The notes below the pieces were generated by a model, which was not told the DNA's origin, did not search any database, and worked only from the letters and a program-made list of their open reading frames with translations. Positions 33,820-43,125 of a stretch of DNA of 64,000 nucleotides are shown piece by piece. How positions within the stretch are numbered: position 1 is the stretch's first letter; every line of letters starts with the position of its first letter. The DNA comes from Pseudonocardia halophobica (lineage in GTDB: Bacteria; Actinomycetota; Actinomycetes; Mycobacteriales; Pseudonocardiaceae). Position numbers and translations under genes: made by a program. The stretch is taken from NCBI RefSeq assembly GCF_027922425.1, contig NZ_BSFQ01000023.1, positions 1 to 64,000 of the forward strand, written 5' to 3'.

Positions 33820-34365
33820 TTACGAGGCGCCGGTCGACGCCTTCTCGAGTTCGTGCATCTCCCTGGCCTCCGCCTCCGAGACCACTCCGATCTTGATCAG
33901 GTCCAGGGGGCTGATGAACCCGTCCGCGACGCGGAACCCGCCTGCCTTCGCGATGGCATCGCGAAGCGGCACCGCCCAGTGGTGTTCGATCAGAAGCAGC
34001 GCGGCCGCCGAGTTGTTGGGGATGTCCGCCAGCACGTCCCAGGCGTCCTCGTCGGAGAACATGTGGATGCCGTCGGCCATGGCTTCGGCGCCGGCTATGG
34101 CGCCCTCGTCGAACCCCTCCTCGCCCTCGATGCCCAGCCCGATCAACGCGCCGACCTTGCTGCCGAGCTCGATGGCCTCCTGCTCGGTCAGGTTGCTGAG
34201 GTGTTCGACCTCGATCTCTCCCTGGGCGTCCTTGTACACCGCTAGCGAGTCGATGACCCGCACGGTGTCGCTTTCCCGCAGTCGCTCCAGCTCGCCGATG
34301 ATCTCGCCGTGGAAGTCGGGGTTCTGGAAACCCAGCACGATCAACTGGACCGGTCCGATCGCCAT
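33820..34365 (-). CDS. DUF6325 family protein
   Basis: Product of 181 residues, acidic, without membrane helices apart from a short Gly/Ile stretch. Family pattern: MAIGPVQLIVLGFQNPDFHG, ELERLRESDTVRVIDSLAVY, KDAQGEIEVEHLSNLT and later SAAALLLIEHHWAVPLRDAI, ending with a helical DLIKIGVVSEAEAREM. Role unknown; actinobacterial, often in stress gene clusters. ATG at 34365 chosen because GAGAGGGAGA precedes it; the longer frame to 34500 is arginine-rich. Confidence 0.82.
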   Translation of the reverse strand: MAIGPVQLIVLGFQNPDFHGEIIGELERLRESDTVRVIDSLAVYKDAQGEIEVEHLSNLTEQEAIELGSKVGALIGLGIEGEEGFDEGAIAGAEAMADGIHMFSDEDAWDVLADIPNNSAAALLLIEHHWAVPLRDAIAKAGGFRVADGFISPLDLIKIGVVSEAEAREMHELEKASTGAS

Positions 34366-34527
34366 CTCTGTCTCCCTCTCGGATGTCGGTGCCCGCGGGC
34401 CGCGGCGGCCCGGGGGACTGAGCTGAGCGCTCACCGTCGTCGCCGGTCTCCCGCACCGCCTCCTCCGCTCGGGGTGACACGGGACACCGGCTGGGGTCAA
34501 CTCGTCGGGGTGTGGCGCGTCTTACGC

Positions 34528-34653
34528 TTCGAGTCGGCTCGGGGCCGCGAACTGCCGCCGGGAGTGGTTCACCGACGACTTCGCCTGCCTGCGCGCGGTG
34601 CGACCGGCGCTTGCGAGCCGACAGGTAGGGGCCGACGACTTCCTGACAGCGGT
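34528..34653 (+). pseudogene. fragment paralogous to the hypothetical protein at 35.9 kb
   Basis: One forward frame reads RLGAANCRREWFTDDFA, then LRAVRPALASRQVGADDFLT. The protein at 36.1 kb has GLGAEDCRREWLTHHFA, then LCELRPALAGRSLGADDFLT. Only this C-terminal part survives here. Confidence 0.6.
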
Positions 34654-34945
34654 GGGCTCGTGGCCTGGCTGGCGACTCAGCCCGTGTTGACCTGCACTCG
34701 TGCCGCGTCGAGCGACGATCAGCCGGCGTCGACGCTGCCCCGGGTCGGCCGGCACCGAGCTACCGATCCGGTCGGGCAGCGCCCGCGAGGTCGGTGCGGC
34801 TCGCCGCCGCGCCCGGAGCGTGTCCGGCCGGCGGCACCTACGGCCCTCGCGCCGCAGGAGGGCGCGGCGCAGCACTCATCGGTTGCCCGGCGCAGGTCGG
34901 TCAGAGGAGGCCGGAACAGGGGCGGGTCCGACGAGCAAGAGACCC

Positions 34946-35396
34946 TCAGCTGCGTGCCTCCTGCGGTCGGTAGACCGAAAGGGCCCAGATGACGGCAACG
35001 TCGAGTGCGATGAGCAGTATCGACCACCACGGGGAGTAGGGCAGGAACAGGAAGTTCGCAATCAAGTTCACGCTCGCTGTCAGAATGCCGATGGCACGGG
35101 CCCAGAGCTGCCCGGCGAACTCCGAAGCCCGCGGCGGCGACGACCACACCGAGGATCAGGTGGATCCAGCCCCAGGTGGTCAGGTCGAGGGAGTAGAGGT
35201 ACCCCTGCACAGGCACGTAGAGCCCGTCGTCAAGGAGCGCGGAAATCCCGGCCAGCGCGGACAGGACCCCGAGGACGACCATGATGGTCCCGGCGAACAT
35301 GGCGAGCCCGGTCGCCCCGGGTCGGTGAACCGGTGTCGTGGCGAGCCGCTCGCGGGGCGGTGGGGCGCCGGGCGTGGCCGGGTCGATAGTGCTCAT
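34946..35396 (-). pseudogene. DUF7144 family membrane protein with one frameshift
   Basis: Four-helix membrane protein. First part: MFAGTIMVVLGVLSALAGIS, LYSLDLTTWGWIHLILGVVV; after FGV near 35130 one base seems missing, and the family continuation FAGQLWARAIGILTASVNLI, FLFLPYSPWWSILLIALDV is in the next frame to a stop at 34946. A single deletion explains all. Function of the family unknown. Confidence 0.75.
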
Positions 35397-35881
35397 GCTC
35401 TTGTTCCTCCTCTTGCAGTTTTGTGCATCATCGCGAGGACCCGCCCATCCCCTCGTACGTCTCGGTGTCCTCGCTGGCGCTGTCAGTGCTCGTCACTGGG
35501 CTCGACGCGGAAGAGATGCCAGGCCCACGGCCCCAGGCCGACGTAGAGCCCGTCGGTGAGGTCGTCATTCGAGCGCTCGAATCTGCAGGCGCTGGCCCGG
35601 TTCCAGCAGCTCGACTCCGGCGGCCGTTACGGCGGTGTGTGCGGGCATCGCCGCCCTCGCTTCACCGGCCCCGCGGGGGAGCGGCACGTGAGCGGTGCAC
35701 TGCGGCAGGGTCGGAGGCCGGTCGGTCGGGCTCTGTGCCTCCCTCTGACCGAGCCGTAGTGCGGCAACCGGCTGCTACCGCTGGTTGCCGGCGACTCTCC
35801 CACGCCGGCAACAAGATCCCGGACCCGGTGAACTGCGCCCGGCGGGTCGCGAATGCCGTCGCCGAGTCGCACCATGTTCCG
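35397..35881. other. intergenic with a possible carbohydrate-enzyme fragment
   Basis: On the minus strand around 35497-35580 a frame reads LTDGLYVGLGPWAWHLFRVE before a stop; this looks like the C-terminal beta domain of an alpha-amylase-superfamily enzyme, but the stretch is too short to be sure. The rest shows nothing. Confidence 0.3.
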
Positions 35882-36766
35882 ATGCTGTTCATCGGGCCCG
35901 GGGCGGACGAGGCGACCGACCAGCACGAAGGTTTCGTCGCCGGCCGCTACCGCAACGGCGCGCTGTCCGACATCTGGACCGACGTGACCCGCTGCGCGGA
36001 GGGAACGTTCACCGCGTTCGTCGGGGCATGTGAGTGCGGGTGGCGTGGCCCGCTCCACGCACCCGACGGTCTCGGGGCGGAGGACTGCCGCAGGGAATGG
36101 CTCACCCACCACTTCGCGCACCTATGCGAACTGCGACCGGCTCTGGCGGGCCGGAGCCTCGGCGCCGACGACTTCTTGACGCCGGGACAGGTCCCTGCCC
36201 TGCGCGGTGAGCGACCCGACCGAAACGCCACGGCGGGCGCCGAGCACCCGAACCTTACGAGCAGGCCACGGTATCCGGGTTGCCGTGCGTCCGATCTCGC
36301 CGCCCTGTGGCCGCAGGTGGCCCCGCCACCACCGCCCGCCGCGACGGAGACTCCTCGGTCCTGTGCGTGCGCAAGTACTGGATCGGCAACGCAAATGAGG
36401 CCGCGGACCAGCACTCCGCCCTCGCCAAAGCCGTCACCAGCGTTTTGGATTCGCGAGACCGTCGGCTTCGCCTGCGAGCTCATGTGCGGCAACGGGATCC
36501 GCCTTGACCACCACGTCGGTTGCTTCGTCGCCGACTCCGAGGCCATCTCTACTCCTACGAAGGCACTGCGAAATGAACACCCCCATCGTCGGACGAGCCC
36601 TCACCGGCATCAGCGGATTCATCTGACACGTCACCATCGGCGCAACGCCACTGGATGTGGGCGTTTCGTAGTTGCGGTGCGGCTCCGCCGGCTCGTCCTC
36701 GGCCACACGCAGAGCACTTTCCCGCTGCCGCGTCGCGTCGGCGGCCCCGGCGGCCCCGGCGGCTGA
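35882..36766 (+). CDS. hypothetical protein, probably degenerate after residue 110
   Basis: The first 105 or so residues look genuine: MLFIGPGADEATDQHEGFVA, NGALSDIWTDVTRCAEGTFT, a CECGWRG motif and the CRREWLTHHFAHL helix repeated as a fragment at 34.5 kb. After GADDFLTPG the frame becomes Pro/Arg/Ser-rich and is probably past an old stop. Another frame near 36.4 kb (VRKYWIGNANEAADQHSALA) resembles the beginning of this protein, hinting at a further partial copy. No ribosome binding site was seen; GTG at 35838 is an alternative start. Family not recognised. Confidence 0.35.
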   Translation: MLFIGPGADEATDQHEGFVAGRYRNGALSDIWTDVTRCAEGTFTAFVGACECGWRGPLHAPDGLGAEDCRREWLTHHFAHLCELRPALAGRSLGADDFLTPGQVPALRGERPDRNATAGAEHPNLTSRPRYPGCRASDLAALWPQVAPPPPPAATETPRSCACASTGSATQMRPRTSTPPSPKPSPAFWIRETVGFACELMCGNGIRLDHHVGCFVADSEAISTPTKALRNEHPHRRTSPHRHQRIHLTRHHRRNATGCGRFVVAVRLRRLVLGHTQSTFPLPRRVGGPGGPGG

Positions 36767-37164
36767 GCAGCGTGTCCCGCCGATGCCCCGTGCCACCGGT
36801 GCCATTGTCCGGTTCGGGTCGGCGGCTCGGCGACGAGGGACGGAAGGCCCTCGTGAACGCCGTCCTATGCGCCTCGCATCAGGAGGCCGAGACCGGTTGC
36901 TTGCCATCGGAACCCTTGAGCGAGGCTGGTCAGGAGAAGAGCATGACCTTGCCGGGTAACTCTTGGCATTGCAGACGCGGCCGAGGCGGAACGTGACGCT
37001 CGACGCACGCGCATACGCCGACGATCTCGCGGAGGCGGCAGGCAGCTGATGATCGCAGCTGCTGCTCGGCGTGAAGAAGAGGTCGGTCAGGCCAGACCTC
37101 GCGCATGGGCACGGGAAGGCGGCTGATTGGTCGGCCCACTGATGGTTAAGTGGAGGGATCAGTT
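36767..37164. other. intergenic, no recognisable gene
   Basis: No supported gene; the right end carries GGAGGGA, the ribosome binding site of the DUF1003 gene. Confidence 0.45.
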
Positions 37165-37593
37165 GTGGCAAGCGCCAAACGGGGCGCCTCTCTGAAGCAT
37201 CCAGCGGTGCTCGAGCAGATCGAGGCACGGCAGAATCACTTCGAGGTGCGGCTGGCCGACAGCATCACCGCCTTCGCCGGCTCCATGAAATTCGTCTACA
37301 TCCACGCCATCGACTTCGCTGTGTGGATGATCTTCCTGGAACGGGACCCGTGGCCGAAGCTGACTCTGGTTGTCTCGTTGGAAGCTATCTTCCTGTCCAC
37401 TTTCGTGATGATCGGACAGAATCGCGCCGCGGCGTTTCAGCAGGCCAAGGCCAACCACGACTTCGTCGAGCAGGAGCAGGAGCTCAGTACCAACACCCAG
37501 TTGACCCGCGAGACCCAGAAGTTGATCAGAGAGATCCATGGCCGAGTAGTCGGTGATCCCGCGATCAAGCCCACCGCGGACGATCGACGGTGA
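37165..37593 (+). CDS. DUF1003 family membrane protein
   Basis: Product of 142 residues with two membrane helices. Family pattern: RLADSITAFAGSMKFVYIHA, IDFAVWMIF, WPKLTLVVSLEAIFLSTFVM, IGQNRAAA, followed by an amphipathic helix with QLTRETQKLIREIH. DUF1003 proteins are small inner-membrane proteins of unknown role. GTG at 37165 was chosen because GGAGGGA lies seven bases upstream; another GTG at 37150 overlaps that site. Confidence 0.85.
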   Translation: MASAKRGASLKHPAVLEQIEARQNHFEVRLADSITAFAGSMKFVYIHAIDFAVWMIFLERDPWPKLTLVVSLEAIFLSTFVMIGQNRAAAFQQAKANHDFVEQEQELSTNTQLTRETQKLIREIHGRVVGDPAIKPTADDRR

Positions 37594-37668
37594 GCAGGCA
37601 TCGCGCCGGCGAAGCAACATCCACAACCCACCGGCGCGGAGGACTTCGGTCAGTTCGCGCTGTCGCTG

Positions 37669-38028
37669 GTGCAGGGGAGGGTCGCTGCGCCGACGTCCGG
37701 CCGCGCGACACCGGGGCACCTGCAGGCGTGGTGGGAGCCCAGTTTGAGCTGCCTGCACTCGCCGGGGTGGTGGCGGCGGCACTGGGAACGAAGCGGTGTC
37801 GCCATCGTCGAGCTCGCCGACGCGATGCCCGACGGATGGCGATGCTGGCTGGACTGGCAGCACGCCGTCGCGGCGGACAACACCGTGGAGATCGAGGCGC
37901 TCACCGCCGACCGCGGGTGGCATCTCGGCTATGTCCGAGCGGTCGCGCGTCGGAACGACCGGAGCCTCGACGAGCCCATCGTGTCGGTCCCTGTCACCTA
38001 CCAGGAACGACCGGTGCGCCGGACATGA
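37669..38028 (+). pseudogene. C-terminal fragment of a class I SAM-dependent methyltransferase
   Basis: The conserved end of an actinobacterial methyltransferase family is seen: SPGWWRRHWERSGVAIVELA, DAMPDGWRCWLDWQHAVA, NTVEIEALTADRGWHLGYVR. The SAM-binding Rossmann part (GxGxG) that should precede is missing; upstream sequence shows no matching frame for more than 40 codons. It probably represents a 5'-truncated relic rather than a functional short protein. Confidence 0.55.
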
Positions 38029-38163
38029 TCCGCCCACCACATCAAGAGCGTGTCTTGCCAGTTCGGGTTAGCTCGCTTGCGAGGCGGTGGGGTAACGACA
38101 AGCTTCACCAAGTCGAGCCGGTGACCACTCCTTCCCGAAATCAGGAACGACGAGGGGATCAAC

Positions 38164-38421
38164 ATGGAACGAGTGCGCAGAGCCTTTGCCGTCGCGGCAG
38201 CTGCAGCGGGACTCGTACTCCTACCTACAGGCGTCGCACATGCAGCGTCTCCAGGCTCACCGCCGCCCGGGACGCCAGCGGGCACCGGTGGCGGCTGCCA
38301 GCAGAACGGTCAAGCCGTCTCAGGCGCGACGCGGACATTGGCGCCGTTCGGCACATTCGTCCGCACTCAGGCACCGATCGCGGACGACAATGCAGCCTTC
38401 TTCACTGATTTCTGCAAGTAG
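38164..38421 (+). CDS. small secreted protein
   Basis: Product of 85 residues with a textbook Sec signal (RRAFAVAAAAAGLVLLPTGV, cleavage after AHA). The mature part of about 58 residues is Pro/Gly/Thr-rich with two cysteines (GGCQQNG and the terminal FCK) that may form a disulfide. ATG preceded by GAGGGG. No family recognised; similar exported peptides occur in actinomycetes as single genes. Confidence 0.65.
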   Translation: MERVRRAFAVAAAAAGLVLLPTGVAHAASPGSPPPGTPAGTGGGCQQNGQAVSGATRTLAPFGTFVRTQAPIADDNAAFFTDFCK

Positions 38422-38630
38422 CAAGTTCTGCCGTTCCCAGACCCGGCGTGGGAAGGGCGCGAGAACACCTTCTGTCGCCAGCGACGGTCAGGCTCCTAGC
38501 GTGCCTGAATCAGCGTCGTTGTCTCGTCGTAACTGATCGGAAGCATGATCAGCGAGAGAGAGACGGTTTTTAACCGTCGGGCGGTCGGCCCGCCGTACTA
38601 TCCGGCAGCGGGACGACCGAGACGGCGGGC

Positions 38631-39896
38631 TCACGTCCTCGCGTGGTCATCGGCCGGACGGGCGAGGTTCTCGAGTTCGGTGACGGCGGCCGTGCTGTGC
38701 GCGTCCCTGGTGATGCGCTCGGCCAAGTGACGGGACCGCTGGGTGAACGACGGATCGTCGAGCAGGCGGCGGACTGCGGCGGCGATCGCGGTGGGCTTGG
38801 CGGAGGGCTTGAGCCGAACACCGATTCCGGCGGCGACGACGCGGGCGCCGTTGTTGGGCTGATCGCGGCCGAGCGGAATGACCAGCTGGGGCACCCCGGC
38901 GGCGGCGGCCTTGATGACGGTGCCGTGCCCGCCGTGGCTGACCACGGCCGCGCAGTGCGGCAGGAGCTCGCGGTGCGGGGCGGCGGTGACGACGCGGACG
39001 CGGCCGGTCCCCGGGACCTCGGCGGGGTCGATCTCGGGGCCGGTCGTGACCAGCCCGCGCACCGGCAAGGTGTCGAGTGCCGCCACGACCCGACGCAGCA
39101 GGTCACCCTGGTTCATGAACGTCGATGACATCCCGACCAGGACGAGTGGCTCATCCCCGGGCGGGAGTTCGACGGGCTCGACCCATACCGGGTCGTCGAG
39201 CTGCGGGCCCACGTAGCGCACATTGGCCGGCAGCTCGGTCGGGAAGTCGAACACCGCCGAGCTCAACACCAGGATCCGGGCCACCCGGGTGTGCTGGTCG
39301 AACACGTGCCGCAGAGGCGGGAGCCCGAGATCGGTCCGGGTGGCGTTGAGTGGAGCGAGCCCGCGGTCCCACAACTTCGTGGCCAGCGTGTTCACCGCCG
39401 CGTCGCGGAGGCGACCGAGCGGTGTCCTGGCCGGGAGCCACGGTGTGCCGAAGGGGGGTACGCCGGGTGCGGCCATGGCGTAGCAGTTGGGCATGGTCAC
39501 CGCGCACGGGACGCGCCGGGCCTCGGCGGCAGCCATGCCGCCGAGCATCAGCATGCTGGAGACCAGGACGTCGGAGCCGCACTCGTCGAGCGCCGCCCCG
39601 ACCTCCCGGGCGTAGGCCGCCGAGGGGCCGGCGAGGATCCGGTCGACCAGCCTCCCGATGAGCTGGGGCGGGCTGGACAGGTCGGCGTCGGTGAACGGGT
39701 CGGGATCCTGTGGCGAACGCCGATGGGGAACCTCGCGCCAGGCCCGGAACGATGCTCCGGCCGCCTCCACCGCTGGTCGCAGGGGAGGCCCGGCGAGCAC
39801 GACGACCCGATGGCCGCGTTCGGTGAGCTTGCGGACCAGGGCGAGCTCCGGTGGCGCGCTGCCGCCGGCGTCCCAGATCGTCGCGAGGTAGTCCAT
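38631..39896 (-). CDS. MGT-family (GT1) glycosyltransferase
   Basis: GT-B fold glycosyltransferase of 421 residues, like macrolide or aglycone glycosyltransferases. N-terminal acceptor domain (ALVRKLTERGHRVVVLAGPP); C-terminal donor domain with VRVVTAAPHRELLPHC, the nucleotide-sugar motif VVSHGGHGTVIKAAAAGVP and VIPLGRDQPNNGARV, where the Asp-Gln pair contacts the sugar. It could glycosylate (inactivate) an antibiotic or a xenobiotic; the TetR gene just upstream (13-bp gap) suggests inducible detoxification (inference). Confidence 0.88.
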   Translation of the reverse strand: MDYLATIWDAGGSAPPELALVRKLTERGHRVVVLAGPPLRPAVEAAGASFRAWREVPHRRSPQDPDPFTDADLSSPPQLIGRLVDRILAGPSAAYAREVGAALDECGSDVLVSSMLMLGGMAAAEARRVPCAVTMPNCYAMAAPGVPPFGTPWLPARTPLGRLRDAAVNTLATKLWDRGLAPLNATRTDLGLPPLRHVFDQHTRVARILVLSSAVFDFPTELPANVRYVGPQLDDPVWVEPVELPPGDEPLVLVGMSSTFMNQGDLLRRVVAALDTLPVRGLVTTGPEIDPAEVPGTGRVRVVTAAPHRELLPHCAAVVSHGGHGTVIKAAAAGVPQLVIPLGRDQPNNGARVVAAGIGVRLKPSAKPTAIAAAVRRLLDDPSFTQRSRHLAERITRDAHSTAAVTELENLARPADDHART

Positions 39897-39909
39897 CTCG
39901 CACCTTCTC

Positions 39910-40500
39910 TCACCCGGGCGGGGCGAGCGCCCCGCGTACCAGCCGTTCCATGACGCGGGCGGTCTCGGCCAGGGAGGCGCCGAGGTCGCGGCGGAGGAGT
40001 TTCCACAGGTAGACGTCGGTGGCGGCGTAGAGCGCGAGGAGCGTCGTCCGGCGGGCACGGGGATCGGCCGGCAGGCACGTGCCGAAGGTTTCCTCCAGCC
40101 AGGCCTGGTGGTGTTCGCGGCCCATCCGCGAGATCTCGGCCAGTGCCGGGATTCGGTTCTCGAGGGCCAAGGTCCGGATGTTGAGGTCGCCCATCATCTC
40201 GTACTGGCGGAGCACCGCCCGGACCGCGGAGCGGGGGTCGCCGGCGCGGGCGGTGGCCCGATCGGAGTCGATCTCCCGCGCGAATTCGGTGGCGAACTCG
40301 ACGGCCAGGCCTTCCTTGGAGCCGAACCGGTTGAGGAGGGTCTGTGTGCTGACACCGGCCTCGGCGGCGATCGCCGCGAGCGTCACCTCCTCATACGGGG
40401 CGGCCAGGAAACGGGCCCGCGCGGCGTCGAGGATCCGCCGGTGCGTCTGCTCCGCGGCCGCCGCCCGTGCCGTCATCCGGTACCCACGCGTCGTTTTCAT
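39910..40500 (-). CDS. TetR-family repressor
   Basis: Regulator of 196 residues. HTH: THRRILDAARARFLAAPYEE, VTLAAIAAEAGVSTQTLLNR, FGSKEGL. The ligand-binding part is all-helical and unassigned. ATG at 40500 chosen; a TTG five codons earlier is possible. Immediately upstream is TTGGC-N13-GCCAA (40500-40522) and two TTGACT hexamers on the minus strand spaced by 17 bp (40533-40538 and 40510-40515), probably operator and promoter elements. Leads the two-gene operon with the glycosyltransferase and likely represses it. Confidence 0.88.
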   Translation of the reverse strand: MKTTRGYRMTARAAAAEQTHRRILDAARARFLAAPYEEVTLAAIAAEAGVSTQTLLNRFGSKEGLAVEFATEFAREIDSDRATARAGDPRSAVRAVLRQYEMMGDLNIRTLALENRIPALAEISRMGREHHQAWLEETFGTCLPADPRARRTTLLALYAATDVYLWKLLRRDLGASLAETARVMERLVRGALAPPG

Positions 40501-40987
40501 TGGCACGAGAGTCAAGCGCCAACTTGGGTGCCAGTCAAGCGAAAGACGGCAGCACCGAGCGGCCGACCTGGGGAAACATCGCGGCGGTACGCAGAAGTAC
40601 GTACACCACGGCTCAACTGCGCGCCCCGCCCGTCTCGGGGAACCTCGCTCCCCGGGGAGGGCTCCGGCCGCTGACAGTGCTCGATCTCAGACCGTACCCG
40701 GCATGCCCGGCGCAGGCTCCGGCATAGAGCAGCCAACCAGGAGCGAGCCCCTCTGCCGGGGGCTTTGTGAAGTGCCAGCCAAAGACCCCGGGCAGCGCTG
40801 GCGTGGGGGAGGGCCCCTCGGGTCGAGTCCGAAGACGTTCGGGCTTCAGCAGCGCCGCGATCAGTGCTGCGGGATCTTTGATCTTGTCGAGCATGTCGTC
40901 AGCGTGCCGAGTCCCGCAGCTCCAGTTGTCTCGACCTCGTCCCCGCTATTGACCCAAGCAGCGTCCGGTGTCCAACCGGAGAATCCA
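40501..40987. other. intergenic, control region on the left, no supported gene
   Basis: Left end is the TetR control region. A minus-strand frame (MLDKIKDPAALIAALLKPER, 40613-40894) begins plausibly but continues as Gly/Arg-rich sequence without a ribosome binding site. It may be a decayed gene. Confidence 0.4.
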
Positions 40988-41158
40988 TCGCGGGCAGTCA
41001 CCGGCGGCTCGGTCGACCCCGCCCGGACCCTGGGCCCGGCCATCGTCGCCGGCGAGTTCAGCGCCCCGTGGGCCTACCTGCTCGGTCCGATCGTCGGCGG
41101 CGGGCTGGCCGCCCTGCTCTACCACCGCTTCCTGGCCAAGGGCGACAAACCCGCGTAA
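40988..41158 (+). pseudogene. aquaporin/MIP-family C-terminal fragment
   Basis: Last 55 codons of a MIP channel: VTGGSVDPARTLGPAIVAGE, FSAPWAYLLGPIVGGGLAAL, ending with a short tail and TAA. The second NPA box is DPA. The first five helices are missing, so it cannot form a channel. Confidence 0.75.
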
Positions 41159-41237
41159 CGCGGAGCGGCACCGCGGCTCGCACCCACGCACACCACGGCG
41201 CCGTCGAGAAGGGCGGCGCCGTGGTGTGCGGGTGGCG

Positions 41238-41497
41238 TCAGCGGTCGGGCGAGTTCCGGGCGCGGTCGGTCTGCACCCCGTCGGCCTCGATCTGCTCCTT
41301 GCGGACCTCGCCGCTGACCTGCTCCTGCTCGGTCACGGTCTCCTTGTCCAGGCGCACCCGCTCCACCGGGACGGCCTCGGTCTGGGTGACCGGCCGCTCG
41401 GCGTGCAGCGTGACCTCGTGCTCCTCCTCCGAGATCGCCGGGCCGTCGGTGGCCGCGTCGACGTTGGCCTCGGAGATCGGCTCCCGCGAACGCCGGC
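41238..41497 (-). pseudogene. YsnF/AvaK (DUF2382) domain C-terminal fragment
   Basis: One minus-strand frame, without a usable start, reads ISEEEHEVTLHAERPVTQTE, VPVERVRLDKETVTEQEQVS, GEVRKEQIEAD before a stop. This alternating charged pattern is characteristic of DUF2382 stress proteins. The upstream half (PRC-barrel) is missing. Confidence 0.65.
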
Positions 41498-41824
41498 GAC
41501 GAGGCTCGCGAAGACCAGGTGCGTCGCACCGACGGCCATCTCGCGCTCACTGACCACCAGCGCGACGACACCGGCCAGCAGCTGCCAGCGTCGCGAGGCA
41601 CACGTCGGCCGTTGGCGGACTGATTCTGACGTCGGCTCCCGCACCCGCCGCCGAGTGGCAGGTGACCGGGCACGGACAGCAGCCCCTCGCAGGCCGGTAC
41701 GGGCAGTCATATCGTCACGCAGGCCCGCCCGCGGATCCGCCGAGGCCGAGATCGCCCGGAAGGTCGCACACGCCGAGGCCGAGCGCCGCGCGACAGAAGC
41801 GATCACTGCCTTCGAACCTCTGGG

Positions 41825-42064
41825 GATCTGGTCGACGACGACGTCGTCGCCGTCGTCCGCGAAGCCCCCGCCAACGTTGCCAAGCACGCCGGGGCCGACC
41901 AGATCCAGGTCGACCTCGTTGTCACCGACCCGGGTCCGGAGTCTGCTCGAGGGCTCGTCGCCGTCGGCGACGATCATGAGGGAGCGACCCTCACGGTGAT
42001 CGTCTCCGACAACGGCATCGGCATGGCACTGCCGATGCGTCACAGTGGTCTGGCCAACCTTTGA
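41825..42064 (+). pseudogene. NarL/DevS-type sensor kinase ATPase fragment
   Basis: HATPase_c part of a two-component sensor: DDVVAVVREAPANVAKHAGA (N box), then LTVIVSDNGIGM (G1 box) and MRHSGLANL followed at once by TGA where a family Arg codon (CGA) is expected, after which RRAE continues in frame. The HisKA_3 domain and sensor are absent. Confidence 0.7.
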
Positions 42065-42104
42065 CGCCGGGCCGAACGTCGCGCGCGAGCCCTTTGACGG
42101 GGTG

Positions 42105-42204
42105 TTCGCGCGGGTAGGGCGTCCACAGCCGGCTCCGGGGCGGGAACGTCGATGACCCCGAGGACCTCCCGCCCGCCGAACCCCGAGATCCGGGCAGCCT
42201 TCAT
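42105..42204 (-). pseudogene. quinone oxidoreductase/zinc-type dehydrogenase 5' fragment
   Basis: Start of an MDR-family enzyme: ATG with GGAGG four bases upstream, then KAARISGFGGREVLGVIDVP, APEPA. The frame turns into arginine-rich sequence after about 33 codons. Only the 5' end with its ribosome binding site is left. Confidence 0.6.
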
Positions 42205-42335
42205 GATTCCTCCAATGTGCCTGCCAGCGGTACGGTGTGCACGATAGCGAAACATGAGTGGCGTTCCTAGATGCGAGACGGTCGTGCCGGAGTGTTACGC
42301 TCCCAGCCCCGACCAGGCACGACGAAGGCGCGGAT

Positions 42336-43118
42336 GTGACGGCGACGGAGAAGCCGGCCGGTAGTGTGCGGCCGTTGAGCAGCGCATTGAGCACTCTTCG
42401 GGTCCTGGAGGAGGTCGCCGCACGTCAGCCCATCGGTGTCTCCGAGCTCGCCCGGGTCACGGCGATGCCGAAGAGTTCGGTCCAGCGCTGTCTGGTGACC
42501 CTCCAGCAGGCCGGCTGGCTGCGGATCGTCGACCCCGAGCGCACCCGATGGGGCGTGACGATGAAGGCACTCACCATCGGCCTGCGCGGGACCGGCGAGC
42601 AGGACCTGCGCGACCTCGCGCGTCCGGTGGTCAAGCGCCTGGCGGCGGAGACGGACGAGACCGTGCACTTCTCGGTCCGGGATGGCGACGACATCGTCGT
42701 GATCGCGCGCGAGGACAGCACCCACGTGGTCCGGGTGTTCATCGAGGTCGGTAGCCGGGTGCCGTTGCGAGCCTCGTCCGCGGGCCTCGCGATCCTCGCC
42801 GGACTCGACGCGGCCGAGGTCGAGGAGGTGCTCAAGCATCCCGTCGAGGATTTCGCCGAGCCGGTCCCGACCGCGGAGGAGGCGCTCGGGGAGATCGCGC
42901 GGACCGCCGAGCGGGGTTACGCGCTGAACGGGTCCGCGTGGTTCCGGCCGCACGTGACCTCCCTCGGCGCCGCGGTCGCCAACGCCGCCGGGCGCCCGTT
43001 CGCGGGGCTGACCCTGGCGATCCCGGAGATGCGGTACTCGCCCGCGGACGAGGAGCGGTTGGCGCGGCTGACCGTCGCGGCCGCCGAGGAGATCAGCGGG
43101 CTGATCTCCTCGGCGTGA
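42336..43118 (+). CDS. IclR-family transcriptional regulator
   Basis: Regulator of 260 residues. N-terminal winged HTH (STLRVLEEVAARQPIGVSEL, MPKSSVQRCLVTLQQAGWLR) and a C-terminal IclR effector domain (LAAETDETVHFSVRDGDDIV, RVPLRASSAGLAILAGL, AIPEMRYS). IclR proteins usually control catabolism of aromatic or amide compounds. GTG at 42336 gives the family's normal length. Convergent with the reductase gene 7 bp away; it likely controls the enzymes to its right. Confidence 0.9.
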   Translation: MTATEKPAGSVRPLSSALSTLRVLEEVAARQPIGVSELARVTAMPKSSVQRCLVTLQQAGWLRIVDPERTRWGVTMKALTIGLRGTGEQDLRDLARPVVKRLAAETDETVHFSVRDGDDIVVIAREDSTHVVRVFIEVGSRVPLRASSAGLAILAGLDAAEVEEVLKHPVEDFAEPVPTAEEALGEIARTAERGYALNGSAWFRPHVTSLGAAVANAAGRPFAGLTLAIPEMRYSPADEERLARLTVAAAEEISGLISSA

Positions 43119-43125
43119 GTGCGGC

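Noticed and set aside
34719..34945. C-terminal extension of the DUF7144 frame
   Set aside because: Lies past the frameshift; the family sequence continues in another frame and stops at 34946.
40613..40894. Minus-strand frame MLDKIKDPAALIAALL
   Set aside because: Plausible first 20 residues but no ribosome binding site and non-protein-like remainder.
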